Shown: positions 1-10,855, counted from the stretch's first letter. The stretch: DNA of 64,000 nucleotides from Nilaparvata lugens (GCF_014356525.2 NC_052507.1:36145013-36209012), one strand, 5' to 3'. The notes: generated by a model not told the origin, from the sequence alone. Numbers and translations: made by a program.

Positions 1-2472
1 CCTGACTTGATTAGATTAGAATTATGAGACTAATCTTTTCATCTCAATAATTTCTCAGATATTCTCCCCCCAACAAAAATTGCGTTATTGAATGAAGTTA
101 CCCTACCCCACGCTGCCTCTTTTATGATAATCGGTTCAACTTCCTTTGAAGTAACACTTTGGATTTATCGATTATTGTGTTAGACAGATAAATCAGGCTG
201 CTTTTCTGTCAATAGAGCTTTCGCTCAGATTTTTCTCCTCTGAGACCCTTTTCATAATATCTCACAAGGAATATATGTATAGGGATTGGGGAGCTGTTGT
301 CATGTATATAGTTGTTCGCTGCCTGCTAAGAGAACACTGGAGCGTGAAAAAACTCATCATTCTTGCCTGACTTGTAAAAGGAACTTGAAAAAATGAACGT
401 TTGTTTTTGCACGATGTAGAAGCGACGACTTACCGGTTTTCTATACAAGCCATTTATATTGTTGACTGATTCCAAAGCTGAAAGAAAATCGATTGTACAA
501 TCAAAAGTAGAAAATCACAACAAAATAATCTTGGGAAATTGATCGATTGACGTTTTGATAAAATAAATAGAAAAGTTCATATTATATTCTATGTGAGGAT
601 AGAATGGAGGAATGCTGTGGGGAATTGAGGATATCATGAGATCACGATATTATCCAACATTCAAATTTTCTCATATTCTGTCATTAAATTGAGAGATATC
701 GTAGCTAATGAATATATTTTCTAATGATGATTTTGTAGGGTTCAGATAAACAGATTCTATTGTTTCCAGGATATCAATAAAGATTTCTAATAACTCTCTG
801 TGACAAAGTTGCTGTATTTTCTGCTTCGCATGCATGATATTCAACGGATGATGGATAATAATCGTACAAATGAGAGGCCACTTTCATATTCTTTCTGCCT
901 GATTCATATTCACTTCATATTCCTTTCCATGTCAATCCCTAAGGATTAATTTCAAACAACTATCAGCAATTTCATCGATGCCCTAGAAAAAGACTATAAT
1001 GAATGTGATAAATAAGGATAATTTTGGAACCTTTATTTATTAAGCTCAAGCTCTTGAGTTATATACATCCATGTATTTACTCGTCATATCTATTGTCATG
1101 GATAGCACAATCCATCACATCGACAACCTCCATACAATACTATAATATTCATATACATTCATGCAATGATATTCAAAAGAGGATGAAGATTAGAAGTGAC
1201 GAGTCCAGCTGATATAATAAGCTTGCAGAATGAACCAGTGGATTAAATTAGAGTTATCAAATAATAATATACAGTTACTACAAAATTATTAATGTTACAT
1301 CACAACAATTTCTATCACAATCCTATGAAGTCATCATAGTGAAACTCTTCAAAATGCACATTTAAAAAAAGTGGGACAAGTAATCAGTTGATTTCTGGAG
1401 ACTATGAAAACAATAATCTTGATGAGTCATGACTTTCACCTATTCTCGAGATCATTACGGGGAGAAGCATTTTCTACATACAGTATTGGGGAGTGCTTTG
1501 AAAACACATTCCATGAAAATGTTATCTTTGCTGCTCCACCCTTATCAGGGTCCTAAACCTGGTGAATTTGGTGTTATGTATATAATTTTTTCATACAGTT
1601 ACGTAATTCCCCTTGATTTGAGAGCGAAAACTCTTGTTGGCAGATGTGAAGATTGGGAACAGTTACTATCCAAGCAGACAAAAAAACATTCCATATAGGA
1701 ACATGCTCACCAAACATCAATCTGATACCTGAGGACTCTCTTTTGAGCTGTAAACACTCAAGGGGTGAAAGTAGAGCCCTATTACAGTTTTTCAATGGGC
1801 AATCGAGGACTCATAATAAGACAATAATGAAGTAGCTCAAAATGATGAAGAGACTACTGCATACCAATACAAAACCATGCCAATCTATGTTATAGACTAA
1901 ATATAGCTTCTTAAATAATCTAGTTGCGAATACCATAGCGCTGTGCACGAAACGGTCTTTATTTATTAATTCGAAACAGACATGGAGCATGATTGTTTGT
2001 TTGGAGCACAGAGTATGAAGCACGTGAACAATTACAGTAGTACAATTTCAATCATACCATGGATTCAGAACTCTCCCGCTGCCGTCGCCGACACGCGTTT
2101 CCCACCGGTGTGCGCAAGGCTCTGATCACATTCAGATCAATCAATCACAGTTATAAAGCCTAGATTGGATAAAATGAAATTAAATCAAGAGAGGATTTAT
2201 CAGCTGAAAGTTTCAATATAAATAGACAGTATTCAACAATGCACAGTTCATGAATAAACCAGCAATGAATATTATTATGATCCCAGAAAAAGTATAATAT
2301 TGAGATTAAACTTATCTTATTATAATATTATACACATTGTTTGCAACATTTTAATATTATTTTTTCATATAATGCATCGACTATCATAAGTATAAACTTT
2401 TGCGCTAACATGAAATTTATTATCATCGTGTATATATTTTATTATGCTATTTTCATCCCAATTGTTATAGTA
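1..2472. other. AT-rich left flank, no gene recognised
   Basis: This is unique-looking AT-rich DNA. The open frames present are short (under 90 codons), overlap on both strands and show no recognisable protein. A short GC-rich patch around 2,066-2,125 contains several CpGs and could be a regulatory or exon remnant, but nothing further supports that. The stretch ends exactly where the 5' LTR begins with TGTAACAT. Confidence 0.6.
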
Positions 2473-4475
2473 TGTAACATATTAAATCTGGGTAGATAAA
2501 AAGCCCTAACAGAAACAGTAATAGGTCTGAAATAAAGTAACTGGCTAATATCGCCAAATAGATAATAACTAAGATTAGATAGCATCAGCTTGTTCTGGCT
2601 AAATGGTACAAGAACCTAAAAAGGATTTGAAGGGAGTTTATTGCTCATAAATAGATTATTATATAAAATATTTGAAGATTGAGGTTATGTACATGTATTC
2701 ACGGATCGGTGACCTAGAGATCGATCAAACCGAGGAACGTAGAATCTGACCAAAACCCCTTGGCAGAGCTTTATTGCAATCAGATGGTGTGCAATATGAA
2801 AAAACACCCGTCCACGTGGCTAATTATTAGGTAGCATGGTATTAATATTAATGTATAGAATATTAACTAGCATGCAAAGAGCATAAATAAAAAACCAAAT
2901 AAAAATAATTTAATGTATTCAGGAAATAAGAGTTACCAGGCGCATGAATACCGAATAAAATTTGCATGCACCAATAGTAAAACGGCAGTTAATAGGCGGC
3001 AACTGTAGGCCAGTTCAAAAATATTTCTATATATTTATATAAATGTACTAGATTTTGTGTTAAAATTTTGTATAATCTATGTTATCGATATGGCTCGAAT
3101 GCAAAGAAATTATTAATCATATAATCTAAGCAATATTTGGCATTTTTTGTAAGATCTATTTGAACCTAATGGCGGAGGACTAAGATATTTAAATTTTATG
3201 CTAATTTGAAAGTCGGAAATAGGATCTGTAAAACTTGAGAAAGGAGAACCGGCACTCGCCAGCCAAATGCCACCATAAGAGGACCCCAAATATTTTAGAG
3301 CGTATTACCTTACTAATGATTTTGTAAAAGTTAAAGTTAAAGTAAATTATTAAATTTCTTAAAAGACTTCGTGATGCTATTGTGAAGCAGAAGTCATTTT
3401 CATTTTTGAATTAAACTTATAATCCCTTGGAGGAGACGATTCCGGCTACCATATTCCCGGACCACATGGAGTTGGATCGACATCGGCGGCTTACAAGAAG
3501 ATTTTCGACACGTGAGTGATTAAATTTGAATTAGTGATGGGCGCCCTAGTGCTTCGAATTAATCTGATGATCAAAGCTAGCTCGCCGAAAGGGTTTTATT
3601 ATAAATTGAGAAATTAATAAGAGTAATACTTGCGCAAGTAAAATTAGTATTAAAGGTATTTAATTGAAAGAAAAATATAGATCAATATTTTAGAAAATTC
3701 TATTAAATCAAAGAAGTACAAAATCTAGGCTATTAAAACATATGCATATAATATTTAATTTTTTGCAATACAATTTGCGATAATTTATTTTAGTTCTAAT
3801 TCGTTAGATGAATGGCTCTACCTATTCCGTCAGGTGCCGAATCTTGCACCCTGAGATAAAAATATATATTCGATACAAATAAATCTATTAAATACTAGAG
3901 ATTTTAATATATATATATATTTGGATTATTAATGGCTAATTTATCAAGCTGATCTTAGAGCGCACATTTTTTGATTGAATTATCCAAGTCGACAAGTATT
4001 AGCAAGCGCATATCGCAGCTACATGCAACAGAATGCATATGATTTTAAGATAAAGGCACATGGTAATGATTCGTGCCATAAATCTAGAATATAAAGTTTA
4101 GCCTGTGATATTTTACTGATTTCAATTATTGTTCTATTTTTATATATTTTTTTTTTATCGCTCTTTATATATTTTTTGCCTCGATCTATTTTTTGCATTA
4201 TTTGTTTAATATATGTATGAACGTTCATGGTGTGCAATTTATTTTTTATTCCTCAACACTATAGTATAAGTATCATATTTATATATATATTTATTATTTA
4301 TTGAATTACAAGAGTTATAGGAGAAGCCCATATCTAGGCCTATCAAGATTTTTTAAGACTGAATACTATTAGAAAACCACGACCTAATTATATCAAATCT
4401 CATGCTTTACCGACTGATGCCAAGCAGGAGGCTAATCGTTATTTAAATATAAAGAATAACGTGACATAAAAGACA
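2473..4475 (+). repeat. 5' LTR (about 2.0 kb, TGT...ACA)
   Basis: The repeat begins TGTAACAT and ends ...AAAAGACA directly before the primer binding site, giving canonical TG/CA ends and a 2,003-bp LTR, which is long for an insect gypsy-like element. Bases 2,473 to about 3,978 are repeated at 9,355-10,855; the last ~497 bp have no second copy here. It carries TATA-rich stretches near 3,020-3,040 and 3,905-3,920, and an exon-like GC-rich block at 3,423-3,511. Short open frames inside it look like chance. Confidence 0.85.
3423..3511 (+). other. Exon-like GC-rich block inside the LTR, ending at a GTGAGT splice-donor consensus
   Basis: Within a very AT-rich LTR, this ~90-bp block is GC-rich and open in one frame for 30 codons. 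The peptide begins SLGGDDSGYHIPGPHG and runs to ...AAYKKIFDT. The frame closes at TGA within the GTGAGT that starts at 3,512. The combination resembles a captured host exon or a retroelement 5' exon with its donor site. The 3' LTR carries the same block near 10,302-10,395. I do not recognise the peptide. It could also be a chance GC-rich regulatory segment. Confidence 0.35.
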
Positions 4476-4493
4476 TGGCGCCCAACGTGGGGC
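4476..4493 (+). promoter_or_regulatory. Primer binding site, tRNA-Lys type
   Basis: TGGCGCCCAACGTGGGGC lies immediately after the LTR's terminal CA. It matches from memory the tRNA-Lys1,2 primer binding site used by several retroviruses. Its position fixes the 3' end of the 5' LTR at 4,475 and shows that reverse transcription would start here. Confidence 0.85.
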
Positions 4494-5001
4494 TGATGAT
4501 GAGAGCCAAGCTCATCGAATAATTATTTGAAATTAAGTCAATAACCATATTGAAAATTATAGATAACTTATACGAGTTGTGAGGAAAACTGGCGAAGGGA
4601 AAGTTGTATTACTTTTTGGGGAAACAATAGCTTTAAATAGAGAGAAATTATATGTTTTAAAGAAAATTTTATAATATTAGTACTGTGAAAAATACATGTC
4701 TGTAGAGAGAGATTATATTTTACAAGCCTAAACTGCTATTACTTTCTAGTCAAAAATATATTAGGTGTTTAAGCCGGTTGGAAAATAAGTCGCAGCCTGT
4801 AAACTAGCCAAGAATAAATCAACAAAACATTGGGGGCGCTAGAGCATTATAAAAAACTTAAGTATAAATACCTTGTTGTAAGAGTATCCAAACACTTTAC
4901 ACATCACTGTTCACTGTAAGTCCCGGTTTGTGTCTCTTTTTTAAGCATTTTCGCTTATCATTCTTATCACTGTTTAATTAGCATTTATCATATTTGACAT
5001 A
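4494..5001 (+). promoter_or_regulatory. Leader with internal TATA-like box, Inr-like motifs and GTAAGT donor-like site
   Basis: This is the untranslated leader between the primer binding site and gag. At 4,863-4,870 there is TATAAATA. About 35-45 bp downstream are TCACT motifs that resemble arthropod initiators, and a GTAAGT splice-donor consensus lies at about 4,916-4,921. The arrangement would suit a second, internal promoter or a spliced subgenomic RNA. Both roles are inference. The gag ATG follows 80 bp later. Confidence 0.4.
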
Positions 5002-7188
5002 ATGAATCACACTCCCGCAAACTCTGAAGTTTCATATATGTACGGCGGTTGCACAGATCCCACTTTGTCGACTCCAAGCACATCAAACCCCACCACGGTA
5101 GATGCCAATACGCCACGAGAAAGGGAACCAGGAAGCGTCGGGTCGATAGTCTTCGATCCCCCAGGTCTGCAACCTCTATCATCCACTCGAATCGACGCCG
5201 CTGACACACCATTGAATCAACGGATAGTAGAGATCAACTTTGAAGGGGGCGAGGAGCAGCCTGCAGAACCCGCATCGCCGGAGGCCGAGTCACACCTGAG
5301 TAAACAAAGTATATTTTCAATCACAGAATTAGATCCGCTTCAAAAGGTAATAATGGAACAAACTAGTAGTACTTTCAATATTATGTTACAAAAAACAATG
5401 GATAATATGATGCAGGAGATTAAAAAAGAGATTGCTACAGTAAAAGAGGAAAATAAACAAACAGTGGAACAGGGTATGAAAGAGACCGCAGGCGCTATAA
5501 AATCAGTAGAACAACGGTTGGATAATATTGAAACTAAAGTAGAGAATCATAGGGAAGAATTAAAAGCAATGATAACCCTACAAAAAGAAAGTCAGGATAA
5601 AGTTACGGCAGGATTATCGGAAAGGTTGGATACGGTTACATGTGAACTCAATGAAAGGATAGATAACCTAACTACACAAATCACTACACCTATTCAGGAT
5701 ATAACAAATAACATTAAGGCCGATTGCCACCAAGAAATCCACAAACAAATTACCGTTGCCAATCAAAACTTAACAACTACAGTTGACAAAAATATTAACA
5801 ATATTAAAGAAATACAAAACAAACAGATTAATATGTCCACAAAAATGAACCAACTGCAAGGTAGCATCAATCAAAATACTGAAACCTGTAAAGCTTTAAA
5901 TGGAACTCTACTAATTCAAAAGTCCACTCTGACTCAATTAAATCAAGAAATAAACGCAAATAAAATCACACATAATAGTCAATGGCAGATAACCCAGGAA
6001 AAAATAATAGCATTGGAAAATCATATTCAACAACAACCTCAAGGGATTCAAACAGACAACCTCAACGTACATAGTATATTACAAGGACTAGGAAAATTTG
6101 ATAACACTGATCGCCATTTACAACCTCAACCATTCATTGATCAGATAAAATTAGTACAAACTCTTGCACCTACCTCTTGGAATTTTTGGCGTCTCCGTTT
6201 GACTAATTTATTGATTGGCGAACCCCTGATGTTCTTTCGGAGTAGAGCCCATGAATTTACATCATTGGATGAGTTTGTAGCTGTCTTCCTGGAACAGTAT
6301 TGGAGCAGAAGTAAACAGTTGGACGTGCTAGCGGACATTATATCATGCGATTTCAACCCTAACTTAGACGGTGCATGTACCACTTTCGTCACTGCCCTAC
6401 AGTTTAAAAATTCTCAATTGAGCGAGCCCATTAATGAATCGGCATTAGCAAGTATTATTTTAAAGAAGCTACCGTATCAAGTTAGAATGGCACTCGCCAC
6501 ACAACCCATTACTGATTGTAAGCAGCTGATAAATCATTTATATGGCATACAGTCTGCAATGGCAATATCAAACCACCGCTCAGACCAGAGATACGCACCA
6601 AATCAACATAATTCAAAATTTAATCAGCATAACAGCCAAAATTATGAACCGGTATCATATGATCGCTACCGATCTGCTCCTCAATTTGAACGCCGCTATG
6701 AGCACAGGCAAAATGGTAACTGGAATAATGAAAAATTTCAAAATCGCACAACCAACCACTATGTCCAGCAGAGCAATCGTAAGAATCACTATGATGGCCA
6801 TGATCGATTTAACACAAATAATGATTACACTCAGAATAATTATAATAGAAATTACAAACCGCCACCTCGTCAAATAAGTACAAACTACACATTAGAGCAT
6901 GCATCCAGATTGAATCAACAAAAAACCCGGAACCCAGCACCCAACGACCCGCCACCAGACATACAGAAAACTACAGCTAATAAACCAGGACTATATGATA
7001 CCCCCGATATAACAAGCACAAGCTCAAATGAAACAAACCAAGAAAAGCAGGATATTTCAACGTCATACACCACATTCAGAAGTGATTTACCGAAAACATT
7101 ATTAGAAGAACCAAACATATTAGAAAAACAGATGTTAATACAAGATAACCACCACCAAAAACCACCCGCAAGCATCAACCTCTATTAA
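5002..7188 (+). CDS. gag: Gag-like structural protein of an LTR retrotransposon (728 aa)
   Basis: Gag proteins assemble the cytoplasmic particle that packages retroelement RNA. This ORF starts at a true ATG just after the leader. Residues 1-100 are acidic and Pro/Ser-rich. Residues ~110-345 are rich in Gln, Asn, Glu and Lys with heptad-like spacing, predicting a long coiled coil. Residues ~362-517 look like a Ty3/gypsy capsid region: LGKFDNTD, then a Trp/Phe-rich stretch with SWNFWRLRLTNLL, EFVAVFLEQYW, and ILKKLPYQVRMAL. Residues ~520-645 are Asn/Gln/Arg/Tyr/His-rich and basic. No CCHC zinc knuckle was found, so the basic tail probably replaces it in RNA binding. The ORF is intact, which in a pol-less element suggests selection or very recent origin. 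An endogenised gag-derived host gene is unlikely because LTRs and a primer site flank it. Confidence 0.88.
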   Translation: MNHTPANSEVSYMYGGCTDPTLSTPSTSNPTTVDANTPREREPGSVGSIVFDPPGLQPLSSTRIDAADTPLNQRIVEINFEGGEEQPAEPASPEAESHLSKQSIFSITELDPLQKVIMEQTSSTFNIMLQKTMDNMMQEIKKEIATVKEENKQTVEQGMKETAGAIKSVEQRLDNIETKVENHREELKAMITLQKESQDKVTAGLSERLDTVTCELNERIDNLTTQITTPIQDITNNIKADCHQEIHKQITVANQNLTTTVDKNINNIKEIQNKQINMSTKMNQLQGSINQNTETCKALNGTLLIQKSTLTQLNQEINANKITHNSQWQITQEKIIALENHIQQQPQGIQTDNLNVHSILQGLGKFDNTDRHLQPQPFIDQIKLVQTLAPTSWNFWRLRLTNLLIGEPLMFFRSRAHEFTSLDEFVAVFLEQYWSRSKQLDVLADIISCDFNPNLDGACTTFVTALQFKNSQLSEPINESALASIILKKLPYQVRMALATQPITDCKQLINHLYGIQSAMAISNHRSDQRYAPNQHNSKFNQHNSQNYEPVSYDRYRSAPQFERRYEHRQNGNWNNEKFQNRTTNHYVQQSNRKNHYDGHDRFNTNNDYTQNNYNRNYKPPPRQISTNYTLEHASRLNQQKTRNPAPNDPPPDIQKTTANKPGLYDTPDITSTSSNETNQEKQDISTSYTTFRSDLPKTLLEEPNILEKQMLIQDNHHQKPPASINLY

Positions 7189-8087
7189 GTTTCCTGTTCC
7201 CCACCGAAGAGCAACCTGCCACCGAAGAATCACTGCTAAAAATAAACAGTCGCCAGGAGGAGACCGTCACCATACTACCCGCCTTGAACGTCACACTCTC
7301 GCATCAAGAGACCGCCACTACACCCGCGCATCATTCAACCCCACCAAGGCACCCCAAGGAACCCAGGATAGAGGACCCAGAGGACGACACCAGGGAGGAC
7401 GGCATCCAGGACAAGAGGAGCGACCACCGTAAGGCCCGGAGACGCAAGCGCCCGAGGACACCGGACGGCCGACATCAGGACGGAGAGGACGGCATTCGGG
7501 AGAGGAGCATGCATCGTAAGGCCCGGAGGCGGAAGAAACGGAGGAACCGCGCGCGCCGATGGAGGCCGCATGCACGATTTAAACGCCCGAGGAGGATACC
7601 GGACCGGGACCAGGTTGGAGAACAGACCACCGACGTCATGCATCCGCGGCACATACGCTTTAAAGGCTATGATCAGCGATGTGACCGAGAAAAGGAAGCA
7701 AATAATTGGAACAAAAATGGAACTGGTAACAAAACAAATATGGAATCATGCCTGGATAATAATGGAATGGATTACTTGTGGATATTGATGGACAGAAAGT
7801 GGTTAATAAAATCAAGAGCAATAAGGAATTATATTAATAAAATGGAAGTACCTGGCTATATGTTGAGTGATTGTATTGTTAAGAAGTTGATAAATGTTTT
7901 GATATGGTGTGTAATGTTTGTAATAATGGCTGTGATATTAATAAAAGACTGTGTTGTAGATAGGATGGAAAATATTATATTGTTATTATTAAAAGAATCC
8001 AGTATTGATGAATGGAAATTTAATATTATAAAAATGTTTATTGTCTTGAGCCTACTAATTATAATGAACCGAAATGAGGAGTATTAA
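7149..8087 (+). CDS. Second ORF of the retrotransposon, -1 frame to gag: Arg-rich block plus hydrophobic segment
   Basis: The frame is open from 7,149 and overlaps the last ~39 nt of gag in the -1 phase, as in retroviral gag-pol frameshifts. No classical X XXY YYZ heptamer is visible in the overlap. It has no early ATG; the first in-frame ATG is at 7,509. The first ~50 codons contain FPTEEQPATEE and LLKINSRQEETV, which may be a remnant of the usual pol start. Then comes a GC-rich, strongly basic region with two repeats around HRKARRRK (7,398-7,575). The AT-rich end has a likely membrane segment (LINVLIWCVMFVIMAVILI) and a second hydrophobic stretch. No protease, RT or envelope motif was identified. 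It may be an accessory protein, a pol remnant fused to captured sequence, or partly a chance frame. Confidence 0.45.
   Translation, partial: PPPKTTRKHQPLLSFLFPTEEQPATEESLLKINSRQEETVTILPALNVTLSHQETATTPAHHSTPPRHPKEPRIEDPEDDTREDGIQDKRSDHRKARRRKRPRTPDGRHQDGEDGIRERSMHRKARRRKKRRNRARRWRPHARFKRPRRIPDRDQVGEQTTDVMHPRHIRFKGYDQRCDREKEANNWNKNGTGNKTNMESCLDNNGMDYLWILMDRKWLIKSRAIRNYINKMEVPGYMLSDCIVKKLINVLIWCVMFVIMAVILIKDCVVDRMENIILLLLKESSIDEWKFNIIKMFIVLSLLIIMNRNEEY
7398..7585 (+). repeat. GC-rich internal duplication of about 90 bp inside ORF2
   Basis: Two units starting GAGGACGGCAT at about 7,398 and 7,488 share the downstream CGTAAGGCCCGGAG core. They encode paired Arg-rich peptides (HRKARRRK). The block is markedly GC-rich compared with the element on either side, suggesting separate origin. 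Confidence 0.6.
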
Positions 8088-9354
8088 ATGAAAATGAAAG
8101 GAATGATGAGTTAAGAGTGCAGGATGAATCGGAAAAGAACAGATTAAAAGAAATTATTATTAAAGGAACAAGGAATTATTTGAAAGAATACACGAGATAC
8201 AAGGGCTTTAAATTTATGATGAAAAAAAAAAATTATCAATAGGACAGCCTCACAAATCAACAGCAGATAACCTAGCCAGCCTACAACAGCTACAAGCAGA
8301 AAACCAAAAGATACGGGAAAGCCACGAAATTTCTACAAACCACATCCCAGAATTTGAAATAAATATGATAAGAAATCAAGGAAAACATTATTATCAAACC
8401 GATTACTAACCTTCCTTAATAAATTTAATCTTGGTATAGGACCGCGTGGCAACAATCCAGTGTTTTAATTCCTTCCAACCGTTAGAAGCCTGCAATAAGA
8501 AAAAGAATAATTTTTAAATATGTAATTAAATTATATACATCAGATAAAAAAGGACACAAGCGGGGATAGTAAAATTAAAATTTGTTAATTACCTTTTTAA
8601 GAGAAAAAATTGAGCAGTTAGGTTAGTTATGAAAGTCGATAGCAAATTCTGATGTAACATGTAGCACTATGAAATGTAGAACAGCGACCAGCTGAGCAAA
8701 GCCACCTAAATCAAATATGTGACGTCTGTTGAACATATGTTTATAAAAGAAGTACTGTACCCAAAAAGTTATTTATTATTGTTATTTATTATATTTATTA
8801 ATGTCGGTATATTTATTTATATGTTTTATATTTATTACTTTTAATTATGCCACGTTTGTTACCTGAAAAGACTTAAAGTGAATACAAGCTACCAAAAAAC
8901 CAAAGAGCCATTAGCAAAAGAAAAGTATTGTACCTGATGTATAGAAAATTATTTATATTAAGACCTAAGGAATACTATAAGATATAAGCCCAGAAGTTTT
9001 GTGAATCGAAATTATTGTCTAAAAGGAATCATTTATGAGAATTATGAAATGTGTGTAGTTAGGTTGGCGGCCCTGCAAGCGGCGAATTTAAAAATTACTA
9101 TGTTTTAAGTGTTGTCAGGAGGAGTGCGTTTAGAAGTTTATATTTATGATATTTTATGTGTGTTGAGGAGAGAATTTGTTATTGTATTTGATAAAGGTAT
9201 AAAGGAGATGCAGCAAATATGTCTGCGAACTGTGATAGAAGTATGAGAGTATAATTTATAAATAAAGTATAGTGTATATCGATGTATTGAAGGGTGGGTT
9301 TTCATTAAAAACATTGTGATTCTCAAATATTTTGAATTCAAACCCAGGGGCGCG
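8088..9354 (+). other. 3' non-coding region of the retrotransposon
   Basis: AT-rich DNA between ORF2 and the 3' LTR where pol would normally lie. No frame above 110 codons and no RT or integrase motif was seen. The last bases before the LTR (AAACCCAGGGGCGCG) are the only polypurine-tract candidate and are a weak one. Confidence 0.6.
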
Positions 9355-10855
9355 TGTAACATATTAAATCTGGGTAGATAAAAAGCCCTAACAGAAACAG
9401 TAATAGGTCTGAAATAAAGTAACTGGCTAATATCGCCAAATAGATAATAACTAAGATTAGATAGCATCAGCTTGTTCTGGCTAAATGGTACAAGAACCTA
9501 AAAAGGATTTGAAGGAAGTTTATTGCTCATAATAGATTATTATATAAAATATTTGAAGATTGAGGTTATGTACATGTATTCACGGATCGGTGACCTAGAG
9601 ATCGATCAACCGAGGAACGTAGAATCTGACCAAAACCCCTTGGCAGAGCTTTATTGCAATCAGATGGTGTGCAATATGAAAAAACACCCGTCCACGTGGC
9701 TAATTATTAGGTAGCATGGATTAATATTAATGTATAGAATATTAACTAGCATGCAAAGAGCATAAATAAAAAACCAAATAAAATAATTTAATGTATTCAG
9801 GAAATAAGAGTTACCAGGCGCATGAATACCGAATAAAATTTGCATGCACCAATAGTAAAACGGCAGTTAATAGGCGGCAACTGTAGGCCAGTTCAAAAAT
9901 ATTTCTATATATTTATATAAATGTACTAGATTTTGTGTTAAAATTTTGTATAATCTATGTTATCGATATGGCTCGAATGCAAAGAAATTATTAATCATAT
10001 AATCTAAGCAATATTTGGCATTTTTTTGTAAGATCTATTTGAACCTAATGGCGGAGGACTAAGATATTTAAATTTTATGCTAATTTGAAAGTCGGAAATA
10101 GGATCTGTAAAACTTGAGAAGGAGAACCAGCACTCGCCAGCCAAATGCCACCATAAGAGGACCCCAAATATTTTAGAGCGTATTACCTTACTAATGATTT
10201 TGTAAAAGTTAAAGTTAAAGTAAATTATTAAATTTCTTAAAAGACTTCGTGATGCTATTGTGAAGCAGAAGTCATTTTCATTTTTGAATTAAACTTATAA
10301 TCCCTTGGAGGAGACGATTCCGGCTACCATATTCCCGGACCACATGGAGTTGGATCGACATCGGCGGCTTACAAGAAGATTTTCGACACGTGAGTGATTA
10401 AATTTGAATTAGTGATGGGCGCCCTAGTGCTTCGAATTAATCTGATGATCAAAGCTAGCTCGCCGAAAGGGTTTTATTATAAATGAGAAATTAATAAGAG
10501 TAATACTTGCGCAAGTAAAATTAGTATTAAAGGTATTTAATTGAAAGAAAAATATAGATCAATATTTTAGAAATTCTATTAAATCAAAGAAGTACAAAAT
10601 CTAGGCTATTAAAACATATGCATATAATATTTATTTTTTGCAATACAATTTGCGATAATTTATTTTAGTTCTAATTCACTAGATGAATGGCTCTACCTAT
10701 TCCGTCAGGTGCCGAATCTTGCACCCTGAGATAAAAATATATATTCGATACAAATAAATCTATTAAATACTAGAGATTTTAATATATATATATATATTTG
10801 GATTATTAGTGGCTAATTTATCAAGCTGATCTTAGAGCGCACATTTTTTGATTGA
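9355..10855 (+). repeat. 3' LTR, truncated at its 3' end
   Basis: This copy matches the 5' LTR from its first base through ...TTTTTTGATTGAA, then diverges into unrelated sequence at about 10,856. It lacks the ~497 bp corresponding to 3,979-4,475. The few differences are mostly single-base homopolymer length changes, with about five substitutions. The missing part would hold much of R/U5, so this copy alone could not be a template for a full element. Confidence 0.85.

Larger units (their letters stand above)
2473..10855 (+). mobile_element. Gag-only (non-autonomous) Ty3/gypsy-like LTR retrotransposon, long LTRs, 3' truncated
   Basis: Two direct repeats at 2,473 and 9,355 start with the same TGTAACATATTAAATCTGGG and align almost without substitution for 1.5 kb. 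They enclose a primer binding site, a leader, a 728-codon gag, a second ORF and a 1.27 kb AT-rich tail. No reverse transcriptase, integrase, RNase H or protease motif was seen in the internal 4.9 kb. The layout matches gag-retaining non-autonomous elements (the TR-GAG idea described in plants), which would depend on pol from a relative. The LTRs differ by roughly five substitutions plus about nine one-base homopolymer indels, which implies recent insertion. A target site duplication cannot be checked because the 3' LTR lacks its last ~497 bp. Confidence 0.85.

Noticed and set aside
7660..8087. Envelope gene remnant in the end of ORF2
   Set aside because: Only a hydrophobic segment is present; no signal peptide, cleavage site or Cys pattern supports an envelope.
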